NCBI RefSeq assembly: GCF_012524115.1
Contig: NZ_JAAZWB010000084.1
Coordinates: 124,001-188,000 of the forward strand
DNA: 64,000 nucleotides
Direction: 5' to 3'
Source: Bacillus sp. RO1
GTDB taxonomy: Bacteria; Bacillota; Bacilli; Bacillales; Bacillaceae_I
Positions 44,179-53,591 of the stretch are shown one piece after another (within the stretch, counting starts at the first letter, position 1; each line of letters starts with the position of its first letter). The notes under the pieces were generated by a model. That model did no database searches. It worked only from the letters and a program-made list of their open reading frames with translations, and was not told the DNA's origin. A program made the translations under genes and the position numbers.

Positions 44179-46936
44179 CCAGGATAATTGGTGGAAAAAA
44201 AATTGGCCGTTTGTTTTGGGCTCGGTTTTACTTGGTCATTCTGCATTTCAATTAATTAGAGCGCTAATAAACCAGGTGATCCTCATAAAAACACATATTA
44301 GTGGGGAGCGGTACTCTCTGTTTTTAATGGGAGACCCCTTATATCCAAGTAAGGTAGCCTCTATCATCATCATGGTCATGTTGATATACAGTTGGTTATT
44401 TTCTACGAGATTATCAAAATTTCAGCCCCTTGGATGGCGACTTACGCAATTTCTAGTCATGATAGGAGGGGTAGTTGGTCATTTCTTGTGGCATGTCACA
44501 GCTAATACCTATCAGCATGTCATTCCGTACTTTGAATCCCGACTATCTGAGGTGTTTATAGAACATGTAGGTATGAGAAGTGTGCTTTTCAATAACACAG
44601 AGCATTTTTTCTGGTTGTTAGTATCCTTGCCGTATATGGTTGTGTTTCTAATCATCCTGTATGTTGGTGGTCTATATACAAAAGATCAGAACGATATTGT
44701 GGAAGCATTCAGAGAGTTTACGTGGTCTGGGCGTTGGCTACAAAAAATAGCTGATGTAGAAAAAAGAGAAGTGTGGCCGGATGTTGAATTAGGTCCTGAT
44801 ATAGAAAATAATGAAATTGTGGTGCAACCAGGTCGAGATAGAACGTTAAACGGGATAATTATCGGTAGTATCGGTACTGGTAAGACAGCAGCATTAGCTT
44901 TACCTAAAATTAATCAAGATTTACATCATATAACCAAATTCATTAATTCCTATCCTCGAATTTCAAAGCATGAGAATTATCACTCAGAAGAGGTAAAAGG
45001 AATGTACTTGAATGGAATATCCATCATTGAGCCGTCAAATGATCTTTGTCAAAAAGCATTTCAATTAGTTCAAGCTCATAACATTCCAGAGCAAAGTATT
45101 ACTTATATCAATCCGTTAGATAAGAATACCCCTTCTATTAATGCGATGAAGGGGCCAGTTGATAAGGTAGCAGAAGCATTTGCTATGGTTATTGAGGGTT
45201 TGAATGAAAGTGGTGATGGAGGAAACTTCTTCTTCGAGCAATCGCAAAGGAACCACTTAAAGCATTATATTTACTTATTGAAGCTGCACGAACCTGAAAA
45301 AGAAGTAACGTTTGATATGTTATTAGATATGTATAATAACTCTCAGTTAGTAAGAAGGATGCACGTATTACTCAAAGCTAGAATTCCAAAAGATATAGAT
45401 TCCATTGAGGATAGAGATGAACGGAACCATTGGAAGATTGTTCAACAGATTGACGAATGGTTTGACCAAAACTTATTACCAAAAACAATTCGTACTCCGC
45501 AAGGGGAGATAACGGAAAAAGTACAGGAAGGAGAGTATAGAGGGGAAGATAAGTATTATGATGCGAAAGCGGAATACGTACAAGGTTTACGAAATATCTT
45601 GAATGACGTGGGTGCTAACCCGCTCATAAGAAGGGTACTATTTGGTAAAAGTGATTTCGATTTTGATCAGCACTTGGAAGCCGGTGGAGTCCTTTTAGTT
45701 AACACAGCAAAAGGGGAGCTATCTGGACTTGCGAATGTGTTAGGGAAAATTGTGTTGCTGAGTCTACAAAATGCCGTATTCCGTAGACCTCCAAATACTA
45801 GTACATTCCACCATATCCTAATTGATGAAGCGCCAGATTACCTTTACCAACCGTTTAGAGAATTCCCTGCACAATCACGTAAATATAAAGTAATCGTGAC
45901 AGTAATTATGCAAACTATCGCCCAGCTGGCTGATAGATACGGGGAACACTACATGGAAACCTTGATTGGTACGCTTAGAAATAGATTCGTGTATGGGGAT
46001 TTACCTGCATTTGACTCTCAGTACTTTTCCAAAATGTTTGGAGAGAAGTGGGAGTACGAAGAGAGTACTAACGAGATGTCTGTTTCTCCGCTCCAAGATA
46101 ATCCAATGACCAGGTCTGGATCTACGTTTCAAAAGGTTAAGAATGTTGCTTTGTCTGAAGCAGATATTATGTTCCAACGGGAATTTGAATGTGCGGTTAA
46201 GATTGTAGTTAATAATCGTCCTATGCCAGTAAGGAGGATAAAAGCTAATTTCGTTCCAAAAGAGCAATTCAAGAAGGCTGCCGTGTTGGTAGATGATGAA
46301 GCGGCTGCAATTTGGTTAGAAGAAAGAGCGGGTATTACCTCTAATCCTATAGACGATGTAATTGATATTGAGCCTATCGAAGATGAAGTGGAAGTTGTCC
46401 CAGAAACTACACTACTTTCACAATCAAAGGAACAACTTGGGGATTCTCATGAAAAATCTTTTGAAGAAGAAGTAGAAAGGTCTATCTCACAACGTCTTGA
46501 TGAAATGCCAAAGGATTCTGTAGTATATACCGCTCCACCAACCTCTAGATTAAGAAGTAAGGTGAAGCGGGAAGTGGAGCCTATAATTCTACTAGAAGAT
46601 GTAATTCTGGAAGCAAAAGAGGAGGCAGCTGTTGCTGTAGAACTTGAGGAAAATCATCCATTCGTCTTAGAAGATACAACAGCAAATACCCATACACATA
46701 CACAAAGGGAAACTATTGACTCTAGCCAGTCTAAAGATAAAAATCACAGACCGGAAACATTAGATGCTGAGCCCATCACAGATTGGTCCCAAACGTTAAA
46801 GGGGGAGCCTGTTAGTGAGGAAAAGAGAGAAAAAGAAGCGGATGAAGAACGATTAAACACTAAACTACCAGTATCTTCTTTAAATGATAAAGAAAAGGGC
46901 TTCTTAGATGAAATTGTAAAATTTGTAGATGAATAG
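44171..46936 (+). CDS. virD4: VirD4/TraG-type coupling protein
   Basis: Several N-terminal membrane helices (in the first 170 residues) precede the RecA-like motor: Walker A GSIGTGKTA near residue 234 and Walker B HHILIDEAPDYLY near 550, plus RKYKVIVTVIMQ downstream. Coupling proteins bring the relaxosome to the T4SS channel. Residues after about 700 form a long acidic, low-complexity tail unusual for the family and possibly a docking region. It is translated in coupling with the previous gene. Confidence 0.93.
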   Translation: MNDQDNWWKKNWPFVLGSVLLGHSAFQLIRALINQVILIKTHISGERYSLFLMGDPLYPSKVASIIIMVMLIYSWLFSTRLSKFQPLGWRLTQFLVMIGGVVGHFLWHVTANTYQHVIPYFESRLSEVFIEHVGMRSVLFNNTEHFFWLLVSLPYMVVFLIILYVGGLYTKDQNDIVEAFREFTWSGRWLQKIADVEKREVWPDVELGPDIENNEIVVQPGRDRTLNGIIIGSIGTGKTAALALPKINQDLHHITKFINSYPRISKHENYHSEEVKGMYLNGISIIEPSNDLCQKAFQLVQAHNIPEQSITYINPLDKNTPSINAMKGPVDKVAEAFAMVIEGLNESGDGGNFFFEQSQRNHLKHYIYLLKLHEPEKEVTFDMLLDMYNNSQLVRRMHVLLKARIPKDIDSIEDRDERNHWKIVQQIDEWFDQNLLPKTIRTPQGEITEKVQEGEYRGEDKYYDAKAEYVQGLRNILNDVGANPLIRRVLFGKSDFDFDQHLEAGGVLLVNTAKGELSGLANVLGKIVLLSLQNAVFRRPPNTSTFHHILIDEAPDYLYQPFREFPAQSRKYKVIVTVIMQTIAQLADRYGEHYMETLIGTLRNRFVYGDLPAFDSQYFSKMFGEKWEYEESTNEMSVSPLQDNPMTRSGSTFQKVKNVALSEADIMFQREFECAVKIVVNNRPMPVRRIKANFVPKEQFKKAAVLVDDEAAAIWLEERAGITSNPIDDVIDIEPIEDEVEVVPETTLLSQSKEQLGDSHEKSFEEEVERSISQRLDEMPKDSVVYTAPPTSRLRSKVKREVEPIILLEDVILEAKEEAAVAVELEENHPFVLEDTTANTHTHTQRETIDSSQSKDKNHRPETLDAEPITDWSQTLKGEPVSEEKREKEADEERLNTKLPVSSLNDKEKGFLDEIVKFVDE

Positions 46937-46963
46937 ATTCAAATACGAAGATTAAGGAAAGTA

Positions 46964-47098
46964 TTGCATCATTTTCCAATATCGTTTAGAATCACAGTAT
47001 AAACAATCGTCGTTAATCTATTGCGACATAAATAATCTGGGAAAAACCCACAAGAACGATAGTGTACTTATGTGCATTGTCTCCTTGTGGGTTTTTTT
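46964..47098 (+). promoter_or_regulatory. Promoter and attenuator-like leader of the S1-domain gene
   Basis: TTGCAT (46964-46969), 17 bp, TAGAAT (46987-46992). The leader has CTGGGAAAAACCCACAAG, which pairs with CTTGTGGGT, followed by T7. GGG-AAAA-CCC can form a competing mini-hairpin. Confidence 0.72.
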
Positions 47099-47145
47099 GC
47101 ATTTTATTACACTACTAAACTACCTTGAGAGTGGAGGAATAAGGA

Positions 47146-48036
47146 ATGTTAGAAACACAAACATGGTCAAAAGAAGAATTAGACAGTTTGGCGAGAGCGC
47201 ACAGAAATCAAGAAATCATTGAAGGTATTGTGCAATCTGTAGGGTTTTTGAATCTACCTGTTAAAGAAGAAGGAAAAACTGTTCTAAAAGAAACAGAAGT
47301 AGCAATTTTCCGTTTGCGTGGTGGAGTGAAAGCTTACTGCCCAGAAGCAGAGTTCAGTGACCGTAAATATAAGTCGTTGAATGGTTTCGTTGGATCTATT
47401 CAAAACATGGTAATTGAGCGAATTGACCTAGACCACCAAATCGCGATTGTATCCGTTAAGAAAGCGGACAAGATTAAAGCAGAGGGGTTTTGGAGCCAAC
47501 TTGATTATCTGGAAAAGAAAGAATCTTTAAACGATGAAATTTTTGAAGGTACAGTCTCAGGTATTAACGGAAAATCGGATACCATTCATGTTCGTGTGGA
47601 TGGAGTAGACTGCTTTATGCTTCGAAATGACTGGGATTGGAATCGTTCCTTTGATATCTCTACCGTTGTAGACCGCGGAAGTAAAATCAATGTAAAAGTA
47701 GTAAAATTTGACAAAGAACAAGGTTTAGTCCGTGTTTCCAGGAAGCTCACTATGGAAGATCCATTCTCCAAACTTGAAAATCTTAAAGAAATGCAAGTAG
47801 TTGCCGGAAGAGTAGTGGAAGTTAGTCAGATTCATGGGTTGTTTGTGCAAATAGAAGAAGGTGTTGTACTTAAAGCAATTAAGCCACGGACTTTGGAAGA
47901 GCCGGTAGTTGGAGATATTGTGTCGTGTCGTATTCGAGAAATCGACGCAAGACGAAGAAGAGGCAAGGTTGTAATTGTAGATTATCCACGCGGAAAGAAG
48001 AAAATCAAAGATTTAGGTTCGTTCTTATTTGAATAA
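47146..48036 (+). CDS. S1-domain RNA-binding protein
   Basis: Three S1/OB-like modules are visible: EIIEGIVQSVGF..., DEIFEGTVSGI...VRVDGVDCFM followed by INVKVVKFDKEQGLVRVS, and VVAGRVVEVSQIHGLFVQIEEG. S1 repeats bind RNA in ribosomal protein S1 and many regulators. The gene lies in the transfer region behind the same kind of attenuator-like leader as other operons, so a role in reading these leaders, including its own, is attractive but unproven. It is followed without a gap by the next gene. Confidence 0.75.
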   Translation: MLETQTWSKEELDSLARAHRNQEIIEGIVQSVGFLNLPVKEEGKTVLKETEVAIFRLRGGVKAYCPEAEFSDRKYKSLNGFVGSIQNMVIERIDLDHQIAIVSVKKADKIKAEGFWSQLDYLEKKESLNDEIFEGTVSGINGKSDTIHVRVDGVDCFMLRNDWDWNRSFDISTVVDRGSKINVKVVKFDKEQGLVRVSRKLTMEDPFSKLENLKEMQVVAGRVVEVSQIHGLFVQIEEGVVLKAIKPRTLEEPVVGDIVSCRIREIDARRRRGKVVIVDYPRGKKKIKDLGSFLFE

Positions 48037-48992
48037 TGACCACTCAAACTGAAAGTAACGAACTGCAGATTCAGTACTATCTTTCGAGAGAGGGTGATGT
48101 TCCATTTTGGGATCACCCCCTTATGTATGGATATAGAAAACTACCTAAAAACTACCGACCGTTTGTTAACGTGGAGCAAACGATAAATGCTTACCAAAGG
48201 AAGCTTTTAGATGAGAAGGATTTTACTGTACTGAAAATTGTTGGGGATGCTATTGCTGCGAATGAAGATCAGATAAGAAGGTATTTAAGTGCGAAGATGT
48301 CTAGGTCAGAAACGTCAAAAATATTGGAACGCTTAAGAAGAAATGGCTTTGTTGACCGTTGGCATTGTCGATTGGAAAATGATGAAGCAGAAGAAATCCG
48401 CCCACCCGCTCCATTTACATTGGGGATAGCAGGGTATAAGCTAATGAAACATTTTTATCCAGCTACTCCTTTTATGAATCCAAATTCATGGGATAACCAT
48501 AACATTAAAACGTTACAGCGCTATGTAGCTATGAATGAGTTAAGGTGCTTATTAGTGGAAAGTAAAACCATCAAGGGTTGGGTGTGGAATGGTGTGATGG
48601 ACCTAAACAGGGCCATTAAGAAACCTCTAGGTACTGCTCTTGTTAGCACTCCTAAGGCGGATATTAATTTAATTATTGAGAGAGTTCAAATGTCACAAGA
48701 CTTTGTAGGGTTTTTAAGAGGGAAACTGCATCAATGGAAGAAGGTATATGATACGAAAAAGTCTCTCCCTATACAAGGAGTAACAGAAACGATGCCTATT
48801 GTGGTTATTTTTGTTAGTACCTTATCAGCTGCAGAGCACATCCATAAACATTTAATGCTAGATACATATCCATTCACCGTTTGGCTTTGTGTAGAGGAGT
48901 TTTTTGAAGAACACGGACTAACAAAATCATGTTTCGCTCCACAAGGACAAGAGGTCAAGCGTATGTATCTAGATTTCTTTGAAATTAATTAA
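48036..48992 (+). CDS. Winged-helix protein, replication-relaxation-like
   Basis: A 318-residue soluble protein. The N-terminal 130 residues have a winged-helix pattern (DFTVLKIVGDAIAANEDQIRRYLS...SKILERLRRNGFVDRW), and the C-terminal half has alpha/beta character (MPIVVIFVSTLSAAEHI...FTVWLCVEEFF). The overall plan is like the Replic_Relax protein 5 kb upstream, without clear sequence identity. The ATG overlaps the stop of the S1 gene. It may be a second DNA-processing or regulatory factor. Confidence 0.5.
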   Translation: MTTQTESNELQIQYYLSREGDVPFWDHPLMYGYRKLPKNYRPFVNVEQTINAYQRKLLDEKDFTVLKIVGDAIAANEDQIRRYLSAKMSRSETSKILERLRRNGFVDRWHCRLENDEAEEIRPPAPFTLGIAGYKLMKHFYPATPFMNPNSWDNHNIKTLQRYVAMNELRCLLVESKTIKGWVWNGVMDLNRAIKKPLGTALVSTPKADINLIIERVQMSQDFVGFLRGKLHQWKKVYDTKKSLPIQGVTETMPIVVIFVSTLSAAEHIHKHLMLDTYPFTVWLCVEEFFEEHGLTKSCFAPQGQEVKRMYLDFFEIN

Positions 48993-49018
48993 CCTTGCTT
49001 GTAACAGCAGGGTTAATT
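48987..49018 (+). promoter_or_regulatory. Hairpin after the winged-helix gene
   Basis: AATTAACCTTGC pairs with GCAGGGTTAATT over 11-12 bp, followed by a weak T-run. It overlaps the stop codon and may limit read-through to the lipoprotein gene. Confidence 0.55.
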
Positions 49019-49044
49019 TCCTCAAGTGTAAAGGAGAAGAAAGA

Positions 49045-49563
49045 ATGAAGCACATCTATATATTAATTCTTGCAGTTTGCTTTGTTTTTACAAGCGGTTG
49101 TTCTAGTTCAGATAGTGGATCTGCTAAGGCTAATAATGACCCGGAACTCGGGGAAGCCCTAGAGTCATATCAAACATTTTTAGGTAATACCTTAAACGAC
49201 TCTACGAGTCTCCTAGATCGCTACAATGCCTTAGTGGACAGCTTGTATGTGCAAGATGTATCTGCTGATCAACTTGCAAATTCATTAAAAGAAATTATCA
49301 AGGATTCCTCTGAATTAGTTAAACATGTAGATGGCCATGATTACTACCATCAAAATATACAACCGTATCATAGGAGCCTAATTGGTTATATTAACGAGCA
49401 GCACCAATTGTTTCTGGACTCAATTGAAATGGCCAATAATGATAGGGTTGATAAAGGCGAATTGCGTGAAAACTACTTAATAGTGAAGGAAAGTCAGAAT
49501 AACATTATTAATTCATGGGGAACAGCTGCAGAACCGGCTGAACAGCAAGGAAAACCATTTTAA
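49045..49563 (+). CDS. Small lipoprotein, 172 aa
   Basis: A signal peptide ending FTSGC marks a lipoprotein; the mature part is helical and acidic. ATG at 49045 is chosen because AAAGGAGAAG lies before it; an upstream ATG lies in the previous gene. It probably sits on the outer membrane face near the transfer apparatus. No family is recognised. Confidence 0.68.
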   Translation: MKHIYILILAVCFVFTSGCSSSDSGSAKANNDPELGEALESYQTFLGNTLNDSTSLLDRYNALVDSLYVQDVSADQLANSLKEIIKDSSELVKHVDGHDYYHQNIQPYHRSLIGYINEQHQLFLDSIEMANNDRVDKGELRENYLIVKESQNNIINSWGTAAEPAEQQGKPF

Positions 49564-49577
49564 AAGGAGCACTTTAC

Positions 49578-49712
49578 ATGAGTAAATTATTCAGAACACC
49601 AGAGGATATAATGAGAAAAAAGAAACGAAATAAAGTCTTGGGATATTCGTCACTCATGGTTGTTGTGCCACTATTTGCTGTAGTTCTAACGTACTTGTTG
49701 AATGAGATATAA
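49578..49712 (+). CDS. Small membrane protein, 44 aa
   Basis: An ATG with AAAAGGAG upstream opens a 44-residue frame: a basic N-terminal half (SKLFRTPEDIMRKKKRNK) then one membrane helix (about residues 22-41). It directly follows the lipoprotein gene. It is short but well supported by its binding site. Its function is unknown. Confidence 0.55.
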   Translation: MSKLFRTPEDIMRKKKRNKVLGYSSLMVVVPLFAVVLTYLLNEI

Positions 49713-49727
49713 GGACTAACTTTAATA

Positions 49728-49909
49728 TTGACCACCAAAATAAGAAGTGGTATTATCTAGAAGAACACTTTTCTAAGGGTTTTTATGTACCCCGTTCCGC
49801 TGACGGGGTGCATTTAATCTTAGATTCACAATTATATAAATTGGGAAGCACCCACAAAGTACATGAAGCTAAATTTAGCTTTTATTTCATGTGTTTTGTG
49901 GGTTTTTTT
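49728..49909 (+). promoter_or_regulatory. Promoter and attenuator-like leader of the Tad operon
   Basis: TTGACC (49728-49733), 17 bp, TATTAT (49751-49756). The leader first has a perfect hairpin ACCCCGT-N7-ACGGGGT (49789-49809), then TTGGGAAGCACCCACAAAG. Its CCCACAAA arm (49851-49858) pairs with TTTTGTGGG (49894-49902), followed by T7. GGG-AAGCA-CCC can compete. This is the longest of the leaders. Confidence 0.72.
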
Positions 49910-49930
49910 ACGTTTTTAGGAGGTGTATCC

Positions 49931-51469
49931 ATGCAAAGAGTATTGCTTGCAACAGGAGATAAAAGTTATAGCCAGATAGTCAGGAAAGCACTTAGCGCTT
50001 ATAACAACAATTTCTACATTATTGAAAACGAAGTGTTCCATCGAGATTACCTGGATGAAATTATTGAACATGAAAAACCCACCATCCTAATTCTTCATGA
50101 TTTTTACTTGCAGAGTAGTAAGTTGACTAAAGAAGAAAAAGAACAAGAGCTTATACAGATAATACAAAAATTGCGAATGAAGTACGAAGATGAAATTCGT
50201 GTCGTTTACTTATGTGAGAGAGAAAGAGGAGATCCGCTACTTTTCTCTTTGGCTAGTAACAATGTTTTAGATATTTTTAATACTCCGAGTTTTAGTATCG
50301 CTGCTTTCACAGAGCAATTGTTAGAGAAACCTCGTTACTCCAAAGTAGCGAAGTTCATGACAGATGAAGTGAGACAGGCGCCGAAAGTGGAGGTTGAGGA
50401 TGCGGTTACAGATGAAGATGAGGTAATTACTTCAGATGAAACAAAAGTACAATCTTCAGAAAAGCCAGCTGGCAACTCAAGAGAAAAACAAGTAATAAAA
50501 AAAGTAGTTGAGAAAAAGGTTGTAAATAAAGTAGTAGAAAAGAAAGTTATCCAAAAGCAAGTCATTAAAAAACAGTATCAATTTAATGTAACCAACAATG
50601 TCGAAAAAATAGTGGGGGTTACCATTCCACCCAAGCTTATCTTGGTAGGTAGTCCTTATAGAAGAACAGGAACCACGTTCTTTGCACATATTTTAGCAAA
50701 ACACATTTCTGATATGGGAGTAGGGGCAACTTATATAGAAAACCCATATCAAGTTGGATATACCTTTGACCGCTTTTACGGACATAAGAATGCTACTAAC
50801 TATAAAAGCTTATTCGCCAAATTAGAAATGGAGGTAAGGAAAGAAACAACTGAATACGAAGCCATTATCGAATCCCAAAACGATAACTTTGAATGGAAAC
50901 ACGAAGGAGTTAACATCGTAGCCACAAATCCCATGAAGGAAGATGTTTATCCAGAAGAAACCATAGATTTAACACTTTTCATGAAACTGCTGTTGTCTCT
51001 TCACAAAACCCCTTATGTAGTGGTTGATGTTGGAGGAGATTGGCATAGAGAAGTTTACCGAGAGCTCTATAGTATAGCTGATCATGTATTTATGTTATTC
51101 GAGCCAGATATCCCACTAATTGAAAGGTTTGAAATGACCGAAGAACACAGAATGAATAAGCTTCGTGAAATGCTCAAAGAAGAAAAAACACAAATTGTTG
51201 GCAACAAAATGAGTGAAGAAATTGCAAAAGAGATACTTGATGGAGCTGCTTATCTAATCCCAAATGTACCTTCAGAAGAGATATTCCAAATGCAATTTGT
51301 CGGTAGTTTTTTGCCAAATAAAAAAGAAAATATCAAATTAATTAGCCAAGCATTTAATCCCATAGTAGAAGATTTATTACCAGAAGAATTTATTAAGAAA
51401 AAGAAAAAAGAAGGTTCTTTGTTTAAGAGCATTTTTAAAAGTAAGAATGTCGAGTTAAAAGAAGTTTAA
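49931..51469 (+). CDS. TadZ/CpaE-like protein 1
   Basis: An N-terminal receiver-like domain (RVLLATGDKSYSQIVRKAL...), a linker rich in K, V, E and Q, and a MinD/ParA-type domain with ILVGSPYRRTGTTFFAHIL, in which the P-loop lysine is replaced. This architecture is that of TadZ/CpaE, which positions Tad pili at the membrane. It is the first gene of the Tad operon. ATG at 49931 follows AGGAGGTGT; an earlier ATG would cross the hairpin. Loss of the lysine suggests a localisation role with altered ATP use. Confidence 0.7.
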   Translation: MQRVLLATGDKSYSQIVRKALSAYNNNFYIIENEVFHRDYLDEIIEHEKPTILILHDFYLQSSKLTKEEKEQELIQIIQKLRMKYEDEIRVVYLCERERGDPLLFSLASNNVLDIFNTPSFSIAAFTEQLLEKPRYSKVAKFMTDEVRQAPKVEVEDAVTDEDEVITSDETKVQSSEKPAGNSREKQVIKKVVEKKVVNKVVEKKVIQKQVIKKQYQFNVTNNVEKIVGVTIPPKLILVGSPYRRTGTTFFAHILAKHISDMGVGATYIENPYQVGYTFDRFYGHKNATNYKSLFAKLEMEVRKETTEYEAIIESQNDNFEWKHEGVNIVATNPMKEDVYPEETIDLTLFMKLLLSLHKTPYVVVDVGGDWHREVYRELYSIADHVFMLFEPDIPLIERFEMTEEHRMNKLREMLKEEKTQIVGNKMSEEIAKEILDGAAYLIPNVPSEEIFQMQFVGSFLPNKKENIKLISQAFNPIVEDLLPEEFIKKKKKEGSLFKSIFKSKNVELKEV

Positions 51470-51489
51470 AACCAGAGAGGGAGACAATA

Positions 51490-52377
51490 GTGAAACCATG
51501 GATGAAAATAACCGCAGGGCTAACTCTAGCTCTTAGTGTAATCGGTTTTATCGTAATATGGGACGTAAAAATCAAAGATCAAATAGATAGTATAGATGTG
51601 GTTGTCGTAAAGCCAGGAGTGGAAATTCTGGAGCATGAAATGATAACAAAAGAAAAATTATCAGTAGAAAAACGCCGGAGAACATCCATAGTAGAAGGTG
51701 TTGTTTTACCACATGAACTAGAAGATGTTTTAGGAACAACGGCTATCCACCACTTAGCAGGCAATTCATTACTGTCTAAACGCTCTTTAGATTTTGAAGG
51801 ACTCAAACCTAATCCGTATTTTGGGCAAGCCATACGTCCTATTCCAAATGAATGGATTTACGCTAAACCTTCTACGTTAAGAAGAAACGATAAAATCAGC
51901 CTTTATCTCTTCGCACCTGAGAACACGGACGGATCTGCTGATATACAAGGCTTATCTCCCCAACAAATCGAAAAGCTCAAAGAACTTGAAGAAAAGCAAA
52001 ATGAAGAGAGTGAGCAGTACCAGGAAGAAAGAGAGAATATAGCCGCAAGCAATAAAACGGAAGTAAGCAATAAAGAGGACACAGAAAAGAAAATCAGAAA
52101 AAGCATAATAGATGAGAATATCAAGGACTTAAGCGAAACGGAATTGCTTGCTCAAATAGAATCTGGAAACATACCGCTTTTGGTGGATATTCCAATTATC
52201 TATGCAAAAGACGGAAGTGGAAATGAAGTTCGCAACGGAGAGAATTCCTCTGAGGAGGAACGATTAACCTCCACAGGTACTATTTCAGATTTAGAGTTAA
52301 TTCTAACAGAAGACGAATATCGGTTTCTCAAGGAATATATCGAAATGGGATACAAGCTATATATAACATATGTGTAA
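51490..52377 (+). CDS. CpaB/RcpC-like SAF-domain protein
   Basis: One N-terminal membrane helix and a SAF-type domain (VVVVKPGVEILEHEMITKEKL...HHLAGNSLLSKRSL) followed by a glutamate-rich coiled coil (about 155-215). This resembles CpaB/RcpC of Tad systems, which contact the cell wall or outer parts of the pilus machine. GAGAGGGAG lies upstream of a GTG start. It is the second gene of the operon. Confidence 0.72.
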   Translation: MKPWMKITAGLTLALSVIGFIVIWDVKIKDQIDSIDVVVVKPGVEILEHEMITKEKLSVEKRRRTSIVEGVVLPHELEDVLGTTAIHHLAGNSLLSKRSLDFEGLKPNPYFGQAIRPIPNEWIYAKPSTLRRNDKISLYLFAPENTDGSADIQGLSPQQIEKLKELEEKQNEESEQYQEERENIAASNKTEVSNKEDTEKKIRKSIIDENIKDLSETELLAQIESGNIPLLVDIPIIYAKDGSGNEVRNGENSSEEERLTSTGTISDLELILTEDEYRFLKEYIEMGYKLYITYV

Positions 52378-52391
52378 AGGAGTGAGACGGG

Positions 52392-53591
52392 TTGGCAAAG
52401 GATGAGTGGGAAGGTACCACATTTATAGTCCAGTTAATTTCTGTAGATTCAGCATTAAAAGAAATTCTGACAAGTATTGAAAAGATTGATTTAGTTTTGC
52501 AGAGAGACAGCTTAGATAACGACCTAAGATATAATGCCATTTTCCTTGATGGCAGCTCGGTATCTTATAAGGATATAAAGTATATAAGGGAACAAAACCC
52601 TACTGTACCAATCTTATATAAATTACCACATGTGACAAACCATACAGTTACAAAGAACATTCAAGCAGTCTGCAACGCATATAGCATTCATACTTTAGAT
52701 GAATACCTTGTAGGCGAACAGATAAGTGATGCAGTTAAAAAAGCGCTTTTCGAGGAAGAGTACACAGAAGGAAAAAGAGTGATAACTTTTAGTGGAACGC
52801 ATTCTGGAGCTGGAGTTAGCACAACAGTATTGAATGTTGCAAAGGCACTAGCACAGAGAGTTACCAATAAGGTAGTAGTATTATCACTTAATCCTTGGGA
52901 CCCTGCTGATTACTTTACTGAGTATCGCGGGAAGTACTTAGATGATATGAAGGTAGAATTAAAAACAAAGAACTTAACCGAACAAAAATTATTGGATTCT
53001 ACCTTTTTAACTAATGGCTTTCACTTACTAGCAGGAAACCGCGACGTTAAACTGCAACGGTACTACAATCCAGAAGAAATTCATCATTTGATAAACGTGG
53101 CTAAACAAACATTTGATGTTGTACTCATAGATACTGGAACACATTTTGATAATGCTTGTTACGGGCAAGCATTCTTGGAAAGCGAAATGAAGTTTTTAGT
53201 GACAACCCAGGAGCCTAAGGGATATAGGGGATATTGGCCACATACTTTTCATCAACTGTTACAACCAATGAAAATTAAAACTGAGGATTTCATGTTGATT
53301 ATCAATAAGTACGAGTCTGAATTATCTCTTATCTCTGAAAAGGATCTCTCGGAAGAATTAGACATGTTTCTACTGACTTCCATTCCTGATGAAGGAAATT
53401 TGGGATCTCAGGCAATTGCAAGAAAAAGCTTATTACATGAAATTGCTACAAAGGATTACAGAAACTCCATTTCTACCATTGCTAGCAGCATCATATCAAG
53501 GTCAAAGTTAACTATTCGTGAAGATGTTAATGTGACAGATGGAAAAAGAGGATTCTTTGGTTTCTTTGCTAGTAAGAAGGTGGCCCAATAA
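52392..53591 (+). CDS. TadZ/CpaE-like protein 2
   Basis: The 399-residue protein has an N-terminal receiver-like part and a MinD/ParA fold with FSGTHSGAGVSTTVLNVAKAL. The usual lysine of the P-loop is absent (GAGVST). Later it has VVLIDTGTHFD and FLVTTQEPKG strands. It is the second TadZ-like gene in the operon and the third in the window. It ends on the start of TadA. Confidence 0.7.
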   Translation: MAKDEWEGTTFIVQLISVDSALKEILTSIEKIDLVLQRDSLDNDLRYNAIFLDGSSVSYKDIKYIREQNPTVPILYKLPHVTNHTVTKNIQAVCNAYSIHTLDEYLVGEQISDAVKKALFEEEYTEGKRVITFSGTHSGAGVSTTVLNVAKALAQRVTNKVVVLSLNPWDPADYFTEYRGKYLDDMKVELKTKNLTEQKLLDSTFLTNGFHLLAGNRDVKLQRYYNPEEIHHLINVAKQTFDVVLIDTGTHFDNACYGQAFLESEMKFLVTTQEPKGYRGYWPHTFHQLLQPMKIKTEDFMLIINKYESELSLISEKDLSEELDMFLLTSIPDEGNLGSQAIARKSLLHEIATKDYRNSISTIASSIISRSKLTIREDVNVTDGKRGFFGFFASKKVAQ

